A stretch of 29,255 bases of DNA from Chloroflexota bacterium (GTDB taxonomy: Bacteria > Chloroflexota > Anaerolineae > Anaerolineales > Villigracilaceae), in assembly GCA_023459215.1 (NCBI GenBank), contig JAEWVF010000102.1:1-29255 (forward strand). Direction: 5' to 3'. The notes under the pieces are model-generated. The model was not told the origin of the DNA. It did not search any database and saw only the letters and a program-made list of their open reading frames with translations. This document shows positions 7,082 through 14,524 of this stretch, piece by piece. The position numbers were made by a program, and so were the translations under genes. The stretch's first letter is position 1. Every line of letters starts with the position of its first letter.

Positions 7082-8155
7082 ATGCTTCTGCAAAACTTCC
7101 GCCCCCAGTCCAAGCTTGTGACCAAGACCACCCTGGTCAACCGGCCTAAATTCCCAGTGATCGATGCCCATAACCATCTCGGCGCGGATTTTGGCGGTGG
7201 TTGGGACTCTCAGCCGCTCTCCCAGCTTCTTGATTTGCTGGATCAGGCCGGGGTCAGAATGTACGTTGACCTTGATGGCGGCTGGGGCGAGGATATTCTC
7301 GCAGCTCATCTCGACCAATTCAAATCGCCCGCCTCCGATCGCTTCCGCATCTTTGGCGGTGTAGATTGGGGCAAATGGCCTGAACTGGGTAATAAATTCC
7401 CCGAATGGGCCGCCGGGCGGCTCAAAATCCAGAAAGAGCGCGGCGCGGATGGCGTCAAAATCTGGAAACCGTTTGGGTTGCACGTAAAAGACCATCACGG
7501 CGAACTCGTCAAGGTTGATGACCCGCGTCTCGATCCGATCTGGCAGGCGGCGGGTGAGTTGAATTTGCCGGTCCTGGCGCATGTCGCCGACCCGGTTGCC
7601 TTTTTCGATCCGATTGACGAAACCAACGAGCGCTGGGAGGAAATCGGCCAGCATTCCGATTGGGCTTTTACCAGCCCGCCCTTCCCGCCTTTTATCAGTA
7701 TCCTTGAAGGCTTCAAAAACCTTGTCAGCCGCCACAAAAACACGATTTTTATCGGCGCGCACGTTGGCTGCTATGGCGAAAACCTGGGCTGGGTCGGCCA
7801 GATGCTCGATGATTGCCCCAACCACTACATCGACATCTCTGCCCGCTTGGGTGAATTGGGCCGCCAGCCTTATACCGCCCGCCGCTTTTTCATCCAATAC
7901 CAGGATCGCATCCTGTTCGGCTCCGATCTCAGCCCCGACCTTGACGCTTACCGTTTGGCCTACCGCTTCCTCGAAACCGATGACGAATATTTCAACTACA
8001 ACACCAGCGAAGTGCCCGGACAGGGCCGCTGGCATGTCTGCGGCCTGTACCTGCCGGATGAAGTGCTCAAGAACATCTATTACAACAACGCCGCCAGGCT
8101 CTTTGGCCTGCCTGCCCTGAGCGGAGCGCAATCCGTAGTCGAAGGGCAGCTATGA
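7082..8155 (+). CDS. Amidohydrolase-2 family metal-dependent hydrolase
   Basis: A 357-residue TIM-barrel hydrolase of the amidohydrolase_2 (PF04909) type. Metal-site motifs in order: DAHNH with H30 and H32, H167 in LAHVADP, H227 in GAHVG and D282 in GSDLS. I chose ATG 7082 (MLLQNFRPQ) over an in-frame start at 6989 inside deoR; the ribosome site (ggga) is weak. The family includes lactonases and decarboxylases; it is not the NagA/AgaA deacetylase family, so a simple amino-sugar deacetylase call is not supported. The stop overlaps the next gene by 4 bp (ATGA), giving translational coupling to the GH36-like enzyme. A sugar-lactone or other processing step is inference. Confidence 0.82.
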   Translation: MLLQNFRPQSKLVTKTTLVNRPKFPVIDAHNHLGADFGGGWDSQPLSQLLDLLDQAGVRMYVDLDGGWGEDILAAHLDQFKSPASDRFRIFGGVDWGKWPELGNKFPEWAAGRLKIQKERGADGVKIWKPFGLHVKDHHGELVKVDDPRLDPIWQAAGELNLPVLAHVADPVAFFDPIDETNERWEEIGQHSDWAFTSPPFPPFISILEGFKNLVSRHKNTIFIGAHVGCYGENLGWVGQMLDDCPNHYIDISARLGELGRQPYTARRFFIQYQDRILFGSDLSPDLDAYRLAYRFLETDDEYFNYNTSEVPGQGRWHVCGLYLPDEVLKNIYYNNAARLFGLPALSGAQSVVEGQL

Positions 8156-10071
8156 TCAAACTTGATGCGCAGCTTTGCATCCAAATTGGCAACCTCGCCA
8201 GCGCCCAGGTTGGGCTTTACGCTGGCAGTCAGAACCTGCTCAGCGGTACGCTAACGCAGGTGGAAGTGGGGGACTGGTCGGCGTCTGGGGTTTATCCCCT
8301 GGCCTCGGGCGCAATCCTGCGCCTCAACCTGTTTCTGGAGCCGCTCGCCCCGGATGCGGTTTCCGTCCAAGCGACAGTGACCAACGCTGGCAGCCTGCCG
8401 TTCCACTTTGACCGCTTCGACGCCCCGCGCCTCGATCTTGCCCCAGACTTTTCTGCCCACCCATTGTGGACAATGCAGGGCGCAGCCGTCCACTGGGGCC
8501 AGGATTTTGCCTTTGAACTGCCCTCCACTTTCAGCCGCGAGAATTTCCTCGGTCACGTGCAGGACGGTGAAGGCGGCGGCATCCCGTTGGTTTACTTCTG
8601 GAACAAATCCCAGGGTATAGGCCTGATGCACATCGAACCAACGCCCAAAGACTGGTACATGCCGGTCGAAGCGGACGAAAAGGGTGTCAGCGCCGCTCTG
8701 CAACTTCGCCAGCCAGTCACGCTCCAGCCTGGCGAGAGTTTTAGCGGCTTGAAAACGGTCATCTCGCTCCACACCGGCGACTTTTTCGCCCCGCTCGCAC
8801 TCTACCGCGAACTGCTGGCTGCGCAGGGCGTGCAAGCGCCTGAGCCTGTCCCCGCAAATTACGAACCGGCCTGGTGTTCATGGGGCTACGAATTTGATGT
8901 TCGGCCCTCTGAAATGACTGGCGTCCTGCCGGTCTTGAGTGAACTTGGCATCAAATGGCTGACTCTCGACGACCGCTGGTTCGATGCCTACGCCGATTGG
9001 AATCCGCGCGCCGAAACTTTCCCCAATGGCGCAGAGGACATGCGCCAAATGAACGCTAAAATCCACGCGGCGGGCGGGTTTTCGCAAATTTGGTGGTACC
9101 CGCTTTGCGCGGAGGACGGTCACGGTAAATGGGAGAGTCATGTGTACAGCGTCAGCCAGGTGCTCAAAGAACATCCCGATTGGGTCATTCTCAATGCCGA
9201 TGGTTCGGTGGCGCGCAACAACCGTCACCTGGCGATGCTGTGCCCGGCCCTGCCTGAAGTGCAGGCGCATACGGCCGACATGACTCGCCGCTTTATCGCC
9301 GATTGGGGTTTCGATGGGCATAAGCTGGATAATATCTACACAGTACCGGCCTGCCACAACCCGGCCCATCGACATGCTTACCCCGAACAATCGACCGAGG
9401 CCATGGGGACAGCCTACAAACTGATTTTTGACATCACCCGCCAGCTTCGTCCGGACTCTGTGACCCAGATTTGCCCTTGCGGCACGCCGCTGACCTTTAG
9501 CCTGATCCCGTTTACTGACCAGACTGTCACCGCCGACCCGACCTCCAGTCAGCAGATTCGCCAGCGTACCAAGTTTTACAAAGCGTTGATGGGGCCAAAA
9601 ACGGCCGTTTTTGCCGACCATGTTGAACTTTCGGATCAAGGTCTCGATTTTGCTTCCGAAATCGGCACGGGTGGGGTTCCGGCGACCAAATTCATCTGGC
9701 CAGACGATGAATCGGTGCGGGCGCGGCTTCAGGAAGTCTGGAACCTGCCAGATGAGAAAAAAGCTGTTTGGCGGAAGTGGTTTGGCATCTACAACCGTGA
9801 ACGCCTCGCTGAAGGCGAATATCTCAACTTGTACGATATGGCTTTCGATTATCCCGAAGCGCATGCCATTCGCAAAGATAAAGGAATTTACTATGCTTTC
9901 TATGCTTCGCATTTCCGCGGCCAAATTGAGATGCGCGGATTGGACGAAGCGAAAGCTTATCGGGTCTGGGATTATGTCAACAGCTGCGATTTGGGGGTAG
10001 TTAATGGCGCAGCAGCATGGCTGGATGTTGAATTCAACGAATCGCTATTGGTTGTGGCGATACCTGCATAA
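8152..10071 (+). CDS. GH36-like (clan GH-D) alpha-galactosidase-type glycoside hydrolase
   Basis: A 639-residue cytoplasmic glycosidase without signal peptide. Residues 1-235 look like the N-terminal beta-supersandwich of GH36, about 245-560 the TIM barrel (WCSWGYEFD, WLTLDDRWFDAYADWN, IWWYPL) and the rest a C-terminal beta domain. D393 in WGFDGHKLDN matches the GH36 nucleophile motif (K-x-D), and D462 in TADPTSS is a good acid/base candidate. The start overlaps the amidohydrolase stop as ATGA. Clan knowledge predicts hydrolysis (or transfer) of alpha-galactosyl or related alpha-linked residues. The exact family is uncertain because the sequence diverges from MelA/AgaR-type GH36 outside the motifs. 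It probably acts on oligosaccharides imported by the downstream ABC transporter. Confidence 0.8.
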   Translation: MIKLDAQLCIQIGNLASAQVGLYAGSQNLLSGTLTQVEVGDWSASGVYPLASGAILRLNLFLEPLAPDAVSVQATVTNAGSLPFHFDRFDAPRLDLAPDFSAHPLWTMQGAAVHWGQDFAFELPSTFSRENFLGHVQDGEGGGIPLVYFWNKSQGIGLMHIEPTPKDWYMPVEADEKGVSAALQLRQPVTLQPGESFSGLKTVISLHTGDFFAPLALYRELLAAQGVQAPEPVPANYEPAWCSWGYEFDVRPSEMTGVLPVLSELGIKWLTLDDRWFDAYADWNPRAETFPNGAEDMRQMNAKIHAAGGFSQIWWYPLCAEDGHGKWESHVYSVSQVLKEHPDWVILNADGSVARNNRHLAMLCPALPEVQAHTADMTRRFIADWGFDGHKLDNIYTVPACHNPAHRHAYPEQSTEAMGTAYKLIFDITRQLRPDSVTQICPCGTPLTFSLIPFTDQTVTADPTSSQQIRQRTKFYKALMGPKTAVFADHVELSDQGLDFASEIGTGGVPATKFIWPDDESVRARLQEVWNLPDEKKAVWRKWFGIYNRERLAEGEYLNLYDMAFDYPEAHAIRKDKGIYYAFYASHFRGQIEMRGLDEAKAYRVWDYVNSCDLGVVNGAAAWLDVEFNESLLVVAIPA

Positions 10072-10112
10072 TTTTGGCATGGGGGCGGTCCCTACGCTAG
10101 ACGGAGAAAACA

Positions 10113-11138
10113 ATGGAACAAGGTACACATACCCGCACTGAAATTTTTTCCCAGCCCGAAGCCTGGGCCGAGGCTTTGGATGTGGTTGAAAAGCGCAAAA
10201 CGGAGTTGTCCAGGATTTTTTCTGCGAATTACGAACAGGTGTTGTTTACCGGCTGCGGTTCGACCTATTACCTTTCCCTGGCTGCGGCGGCCTTATTCCA
10301 GGAGATGACCGGCCAGGTAGCGCGGGCAGTCCCTGGTGGCGAATTATTGCTGAACGAACCGGCTGCTCTGACGGGCGGGCGGACGCTGTTGGTTGCAATC
10401 AGTCGTTCAGGCTCGACGACTGAAACTGTTCGCGCGGTGGAGCAGTTCAAGGCGCATGATCGCGGGCCGGTGATTGCCATCACCAATTATGGCGACCAGC
10501 CCCTGGCGCGGTTGGCAGACCTGGCTCTGGTCATTGAGAAGGGCCGGGAGCAGAGTGTCGCCCAGACCCGATCTTTCGCCTCGATGTATGTGGCCTCTGT
10601 GGCGATGAGCCTCCTGGCAGGTGGTCGGGAGGTGGAATACCAATCGCTTGGCAAGCTGCCCAGCGTTGGGGGGAAACTCATTGCTGAATACGATTCCCTG
10701 GCGCAGAAGTTCGGCGCGAATCTGGATCTGGATCGGGTCTATTTCCTGGGCAGCGGCATCCGCTATGGGCTGGCCTGCGAGGTTAACCTGAAAATGAAGG
10801 AAATGACCCTAACGCACAGCGAACCTTTCCACTTTCTCGAATTCAGGCATGGCCCGATGAGCATGGTGAATGAACATGCCCTGGTGGTTGGCTTGGTCTC
10901 AGAGAAAAATTTCAGTCACGAGCAGGCTGTATTAAATGAAATGCGGGCGCTGGGCGGGCATATCCTGGCGCTGGGTGAATCTGGCCTGGATGTTTGTTTC
11001 GATAGCGGCATCCCGGAAGCGGGTCGGGCGGTTCTCTATCTGCCGGTTTTGCAACTGATGGCTTTTTATCGTTCCCTGGCGAAAGGTTTAAATCCCGACC
11101 AGCCGAAAAACCTGTCTGCTGTGGTGGTGCTTAAGTAG
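10113..11138 (+). CDS. SIS-domain sugar-phosphate isomerase/deaminase (AgaS/GlmS-like)
   Basis: A 341-residue cytoplasmic protein with two SIS domains. Domain 1 has VLFTGCGSTYYLSL (about 43-56) and the phosphosugar loop SRSGSTTE (97-104). Domain 2 has YFLGSGIRYGLA and EFRHGPMSM with H246. This layout matches AgaS and the isomerase half of GlmS without the glutaminase domain. AgaS-type enzymes convert galactosamine 6-phosphate to tagatose 6-phosphate; GlmS-like or FrlB-like deglycase roles are alternatives. Context (LacD-like aldolase, PfkB kinase and GatZ-like protein in the same operon) favours the AgaS role, but this is inference. A ribosome site (cggag) precedes ATG 10113; the 41-bp gap upstream holds a GC-rich remnant ggggcggtccctac. 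Confidence 0.85.
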   Translation: MEQGTHTRTEIFSQPEAWAEALDVVEKRKTELSRIFSANYEQVLFTGCGSTYYLSLAAAALFQEMTGQVARAVPGGELLLNEPAALTGGRTLLVAISRSGSTTETVRAVEQFKAHDRGPVIAITNYGDQPLARLADLALVIEKGREQSVAQTRSFASMYVASVAMSLLAGGREVEYQSLGKLPSVGGKLIAEYDSLAQKFGANLDLDRVYFLGSGIRYGLACEVNLKMKEMTLTHSEPFHFLEFRHGPMSMVNEHALVVGLVSEKNFSHEQAVLNEMRALGGHILALGESGLDVCFDSGIPEAGRAVLYLPVLQLMAFYRSLAKGLNPDQPKNLSAVVVLK

Positions 11139-11190
11139 GAAGCTACAGACCGATGTATGCAAGCCACCGGCCTGTTGAGTTTTATGCATG

Positions 11191-11261
11191 GCGAGCGGCG
11201 GGGTGCGCCCAACTAAATAGCCGTGTTCCCTGTCAGGCACGCGCGGGATGCGTGGTGTCGC
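11191..11261 (+). ncRNA. Candidate cis-regulatory RNA motif, copy A (leader of sugar-binding lipoprotein gene)
   Basis: Homologous to 19901-19965. The shared model is a three-way junction. P1 is GCGA (11191-11194) with TCGC (11258-11261). P2 is GCGGC (11195-11199) with GCCGT (11220-11224), enclosing the conserved GGGGTGCG. The joining strand is conserved CCCTGTC. P3 is CACGC (11238-11242) with GCGTG (11250-11254). Between copies P3 changes to CACCG/CGGTG, two compensatory pairs. The ribosome site of the next gene starts about 20 nt downstream in both copies. I recognise no known riboswitch class. Confidence 0.65.
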
Positions 11262-11291
11262 GGTTATTCTTGATCGAAAGAGGAGAATAAG

Positions 11292-12617
11292 ATGAAAAAA
11301 CTGTTGTTCCTTTTCGTTTTACTCAGTTTGCTGCTATCGGCTTGTGGCGGTGGAGCCGCGCCTGCAACGGACGCCCCGGCTGCCAGCGAACCTGCTGTTG
11401 AGGGAAAGATCGAGATTCGTGTGTGGGGTCACCAGGCGCCGGCCTTCAATGAGGCCGACCAAAAGATTTTCGATGAGTTCATGAAGCAAAACCCGAACGT
11501 GACCATCAAGTACGAAACCTTCCCGTGGGATGTTTTCATCCAGACCATCCAGACTTCACTTCCGGCGGGCAACACAGCCGATGTGATTCTCATCCCCGGT
11601 GGTTACACCTGCCGTTATGCGGCGGGCGGCCAGCTTTTGGAAGTCCCGGCCGATGTGATGACGCTCGACCAGGCCAAGGAAGTCTTTTATGCTGCTCCGC
11701 TCGGTGGCCAGACCTGTGACGGCAAACTGTATGGTTTCCCGGCGGAATACAACATCGAGTACGGCGGCGCTTATGTTAACCCGGCCCTGTTCGAGGAAGC
11801 TGGTGTCGCTTATCCGCCCGCCTGGGAAAACTGGGACGCGGTTGTGGCGGATGCGGTCAAGATGACCAAGCTCGGTGATGATGGCGTGATGACTGTGGCC
11901 GGGATGCACTATACCAACAGCGACCAGTTGTTTACCTACTTCCTGGCCGGGATTTTGGAGCAGGGCGGCAACTATTTCGCGGAAGATGGCCGGCACTTCA
12001 ATTTCAACAGTCCTGAAGCCGTGGCGACCATCCAGAAACTGATGGATATGGCCCAGACCGATAAAATCGTTGACCCGATCATCTTCAACGCCGATAGCGA
12101 ATGGGTTGGCGAATCGTTTGCCCAGGGACATAACGCAATTGGCATTCTCGGTTCGTGGTATGCGGGCGACGCCAAGCTGGCTTATCCTGACCTGAAATTC
12201 GATTATGTCGCCCTCCCGCCGATGATGGGCAGCCAGCACAAGTTCGCCTCGGTTGGCGGATGGGGGTATGTGGTTGGCAAGAGCACGCAGCATCCTGATA
12301 TCGCCTGGAAACTGGCGGCTTTCCTGGGCGCAGAGCAGGCCAACGTGTTGAACTTCAATACCACCTCGGGCACCATCCCGGCGATGAAGGCGGTTGCGGC
12401 GGATCCGAAACTGGTTGAAGCGGCCCCGTTTGTCGCGGCAGTCCTGCCGATTCTCGACGCCGGCCAGTACCAGGGCAACCTGACCGATTCCGACCAGCTT
12501 TCCTACGAGATTATCTACCCGACCATACTGGATGCCATCCAGGGCAACCTGACCGCCGAAGAAGCGGCCAATGCCATTCACGAAGCGGCCAATGCGATGG
12601 TCGATTCGGCGCAATAA
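11292..12617 (+). CDS. Carbohydrate ABC transporter substrate-binding lipoprotein (family 1)
   Basis: A 441-residue extracellular solute-binding protein. Residues 1-17 form a lipoprotein signal peptide with lipobox LLSAC; C18 would be lipidated. An Ala/Pro/Thr-rich tether (about 19-37) leads to the mature domain (IEIRVWGHQAPAFNEADQKIFDEFMKQNPNV), typical of cluster-B oligosaccharide-binding proteins such as MalE/UgpB relatives. Length is normal. ATG 11292 follows a strong ribosome site (gaggag). The gene has its own structured 153-bp leader after the SIS gene, containing RNA motif copy A. It is the binding subunit for the two permeases immediately downstream. Ligand is unknown; a galactose-containing oligosaccharide is inferred from the GH4 and GH36-like enzymes. 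Confidence 0.93.
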   Translation: MKKLLFLFVLLSLLLSACGGGAAPATDAPAASEPAVEGKIEIRVWGHQAPAFNEADQKIFDEFMKQNPNVTIKYETFPWDVFIQTIQTSLPAGNTADVILIPGGYTCRYAAGGQLLEVPADVMTLDQAKEVFYAAPLGGQTCDGKLYGFPAEYNIEYGGAYVNPALFEEAGVAYPPAWENWDAVVADAVKMTKLGDDGVMTVAGMHYTNSDQLFTYFLAGILEQGGNYFAEDGRHFNFNSPEAVATIQKLMDMAQTDKIVDPIIFNADSEWVGESFAQGHNAIGILGSWYAGDAKLAYPDLKFDYVALPPMMGSQHKFASVGGWGYVVGKSTQHPDIAWKLAAFLGAEQANVLNFNTTSGTIPAMKAVAADPKLVEAAPFVAAVLPILDAGQYQGNLTDSDQLSYEIIYPTILDAIQGNLTAEEAANAIHEAANAMVDSAQ

Positions 12618-12627
12618 ATGGTTTTCT

Positions 12628-12656
12628 GTAGGGGCGACCCGCCGGGTCGCCCCTAC
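12628..12656 (+). repeat. Perfect 29-bp GC-rich palindrome (dispersed REP-like element)
   Basis: Arms GTAGGGGCGACCCG and CGGGTCGCCCCTAC (14 bp each) flank a single central base. It lies between the binding-protein and first permease genes. No T-run follows. It may act as an mRNA-stabilising or processing hairpin that keeps binding-protein levels above permease levels; GGGGCGACC-type palindromes are common dispersed repeats in Chloroflexota and cyanobacteria. Confidence 0.85.
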
Positions 12657-12680
12657 CACAAACACCCCGCAGGAGATAGT

Positions 12681-13673
12681 ATGGCGATTGTCAATATTTT
12701 CAAAAAGGATATTGTGCCGGATGGCGGTAAATTGATGGCTGGGCAGCGCCGTTTTGCCTGGGCCAGCCTGACGCCCATCTTGCTCTACATGGGAGTGTTT
12801 TCGCTGTTTCCCATTTTGTGGGCGGTTGTGCTTGGTTTTTTCAGCTACACCCCCATTCGGGAAGGCTCCTGGTTCCTGGGGCTAGGCGGGCAAAATCCAT
12901 TTGTCGGTATCGACAATTACATCGAGTTGTTCACCGGCAAAGGCAAGCCCGCCGAAGTCTTTCGCATGGCAGTGGGTAATACCTTCCTGTTCACGGCGCT
13001 GGTTCTGCCGTTGAACCTGGCGATTACCCTGCCCCTGGCTGTCTTGCTCGAAAGCATCAACGAAAAAATCAAAACTGTTTTTCGCGCGATTTACTTCCTG
13101 CCGACAATCTCCTCCTCCATTGCACTGGTAATCATCTGGTCTTATATGTACGCGCCCGGTTGGGGCCTGCTCAGTCAGATGTTCAAATTTGTTGGCCTGG
13201 TTCCTCCAAAATCCTGGCTTCAAGATCCCAACACCATTTACTTTGGCGTTCCGTTGGCAATGATAGCGGTTGTGGTGGCCCATGTCTGGCAGGATTTTGG
13301 CTACAACCTGGTGATTTTCGTCGCTGCGCTACAGTCCATCCCCAAAACACTGCGCGAAGCAGCCCGCGTCGATGGCGCTACTCCCTGGCAGGAATTCTGG
13401 CTGGTGGTTGTGCCGCTGCTCAGTCGCACCATCCTGCTGGCCTCGGTGCTGACGGTGATTTCCTCGCTGCAAGTTTTCGTCATATTCCAGTTGCTGACGC
13501 GCGGCGGCCCGAAAAACCAGACCCAGACCATGCTCTTGAGCATTTACGAGAACGCCTTCCGTTTTGCCAATAACCTGGGGCTTTCCGCTGCCATGTCGAT
13601 GATTCTGTTCATCATCATCCTGATCCTGACGGTGGTTCAGTTCCGCATCCTGCGCACCGAATGGGAGTACTAA
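12681..13673 (+). CDS. Carbohydrate ABC transporter permease (MalF/UgpA-like)
   Basis: A 330-residue inner-membrane permease with about six hydrophobic segments, the first near residues 30-55. The EAA loop EAARVDGATPWQEFW begins at E226 with the invariant glycine G232; this loop docks the ATPase. An upstream in-frame start at 12618 would translate the palindrome; ATG 12681 with AGGAGA seven nt upstream is clearly better and gives the MAIVNIFKK N-terminus. It ends 1 bp before the partner permease. No ATPase gene is present in the window, so a shared MsmK/UgpC-type ATPase elsewhere is likely (established pattern for this transporter class; inference here). Confidence 0.93.
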   Translation: MAIVNIFKKDIVPDGGKLMAGQRRFAWASLTPILLYMGVFSLFPILWAVVLGFFSYTPIREGSWFLGLGGQNPFVGIDNYIELFTGKGKPAEVFRMAVGNTFLFTALVLPLNLAITLPLAVLLESINEKIKTVFRAIYFLPTISSSIALVIIWSYMYAPGWGLLSQMFKFVGLVPPKSWLQDPNTIYFGVPLAMIAVVVAHVWQDFGYNLVIFVAALQSIPKTLREAARVDGATPWQEFWLVVVPLLSRTILLASVLTVISSLQVFVIFQLLTRGGPKNQTQTMLLSIYENAFRFANNLGLSAAMSMILFIIILILTVVQFRILRTEWEY

Positions 13674-13674
13674 G

Positions 13675-14523
13675 ATGGAACCCAAGAAAAAACGCTCTCC
13701 CTTCTGGTTGCTCGGTAAATCTGGCGCGTATGCTGTTCTGATGCTTGGCCTGGTTGCTACGCTTCTGCCGTTTTTCTACATCATGGTTTCCTCGCTCAAA
13801 ACCGAGGCCGAACTGCGCCAAACCCCGCCCGATTTCTTCCCGGCTGTGCCGACGCTAAAGCATTACACCGCCATCCTGACCGATGAACGCATCCCACTGG
13901 AACAAAACCTGTTCAACAGCATCTTCGTTTCATTGATGCGAGTCGGTATTACCCTTTTTACCAGTTCCTACGCCGGTTATATCTTTGCCAAATACCGCTT
14001 CAAAGGCAAAAACCTGGCCTTTGGCCTGATTTTGATCCAGATCATGATTCCCTTCCAGGTGGTCATGATTCCCAACTACCTGCTGGTCGTCAAACTGGGC
14101 CTGATCGATTCGCTCTGGGCGCTGATCATCCCCAGTATGGTGGATGCCTACGGCATTTTCATGATGAAACAATTCATCGAAGGCATGCCTACCGAACTGA
14201 TGGACGCCGCCCGCATCGATGGCGCTTCCGAGTTTGGCATCTACAGCAAAATCATCCTGCCGCAGATGGGCCCGCCGCTGGCTTCGCTCGGCATCTTCAC
14301 CTTCATGGCCACCTGGAACGATTATCTCTGGCCGCTCATCGTCCTGACTTCGCCCGAAAAACGCACCATCCCGCTGCTCTTGGTCTGGTTCCAGACCCAG
14401 CACGTTTCCAACCAGGGACTGGTTCTGGCGGCCTCCATCCTGACCCTTCTGCCGATTTTCTTTGTCTACATTTTCCTCCAGCGCTGGATTGTAGACCAGG
14501 CTACCCAGAGCGCTTTCAAATAG
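13675..14523 (+). CDS. Carbohydrate ABC transporter permease (MalG/UgpE-like)
   Basis: A 282-residue partner permease. The N-terminus (KKKRSPFWLLGKSGAYAVLMLGLVATLLPFFYIMVSSLK) is typical of MalG-type subunits; six hydrophobic segments follow. The EAA-type loop reads MDAARIDGASEFGIYSK with D177 in place of the usual glutamate and G183 invariant. The start is 1 bp after the previous stop, and the stop is 1 bp before the DUF2723 gene, so translation is coupled through the group. With the lipoprotein at 11292 and the permease at 12681 it forms the importer; substrate is inferred to be an oligosaccharide handled by the GH4/GH36-like enzymes. Confidence 0.93.
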   Translation: MEPKKKRSPFWLLGKSGAYAVLMLGLVATLLPFFYIMVSSLKTEAELRQTPPDFFPAVPTLKHYTAILTDERIPLEQNLFNSIFVSLMRVGITLFTSSYAGYIFAKYRFKGKNLAFGLILIQIMIPFQVVMIPNYLLVVKLGLIDSLWALIIPSMVDAYGIFMMKQFIEGMPTELMDAARIDGASEFGIYSKIILPQMGPPLASLGIFTFMATWNDYLWPLIVLTSPEKRTIPLLLVWFQTQHVSNQGLVLAASILTLLPIFFVYIFLQRWIVDQATQSAFK

Positions 14524-14524
14524 G

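Noticed and set aside
10077..10097. Degenerate GGGGGCGGTCCCTAC, possible half of the GGGGCGACC palindrome
   Set aside because: Too short and not self-complementary enough to annotate as a repeat copy.
11153..11290. 45-codon ATG open frame running through RNA motif copy A
   Set aside because: The corresponding frame in copy B is interrupted by TAG at 19899 and TGA in P3, and a one-base indel lies in the conserved GTG(T)TCCCTGTC part. Conservation follows RNA helices, not codons.
12618..12680. N-terminal extension of the MalF-like permease from ATG 12618
   Set aside because: It would translate the 29-bp palindrome; ATG 12681 has a much better ribosome site and the normal N-terminus.
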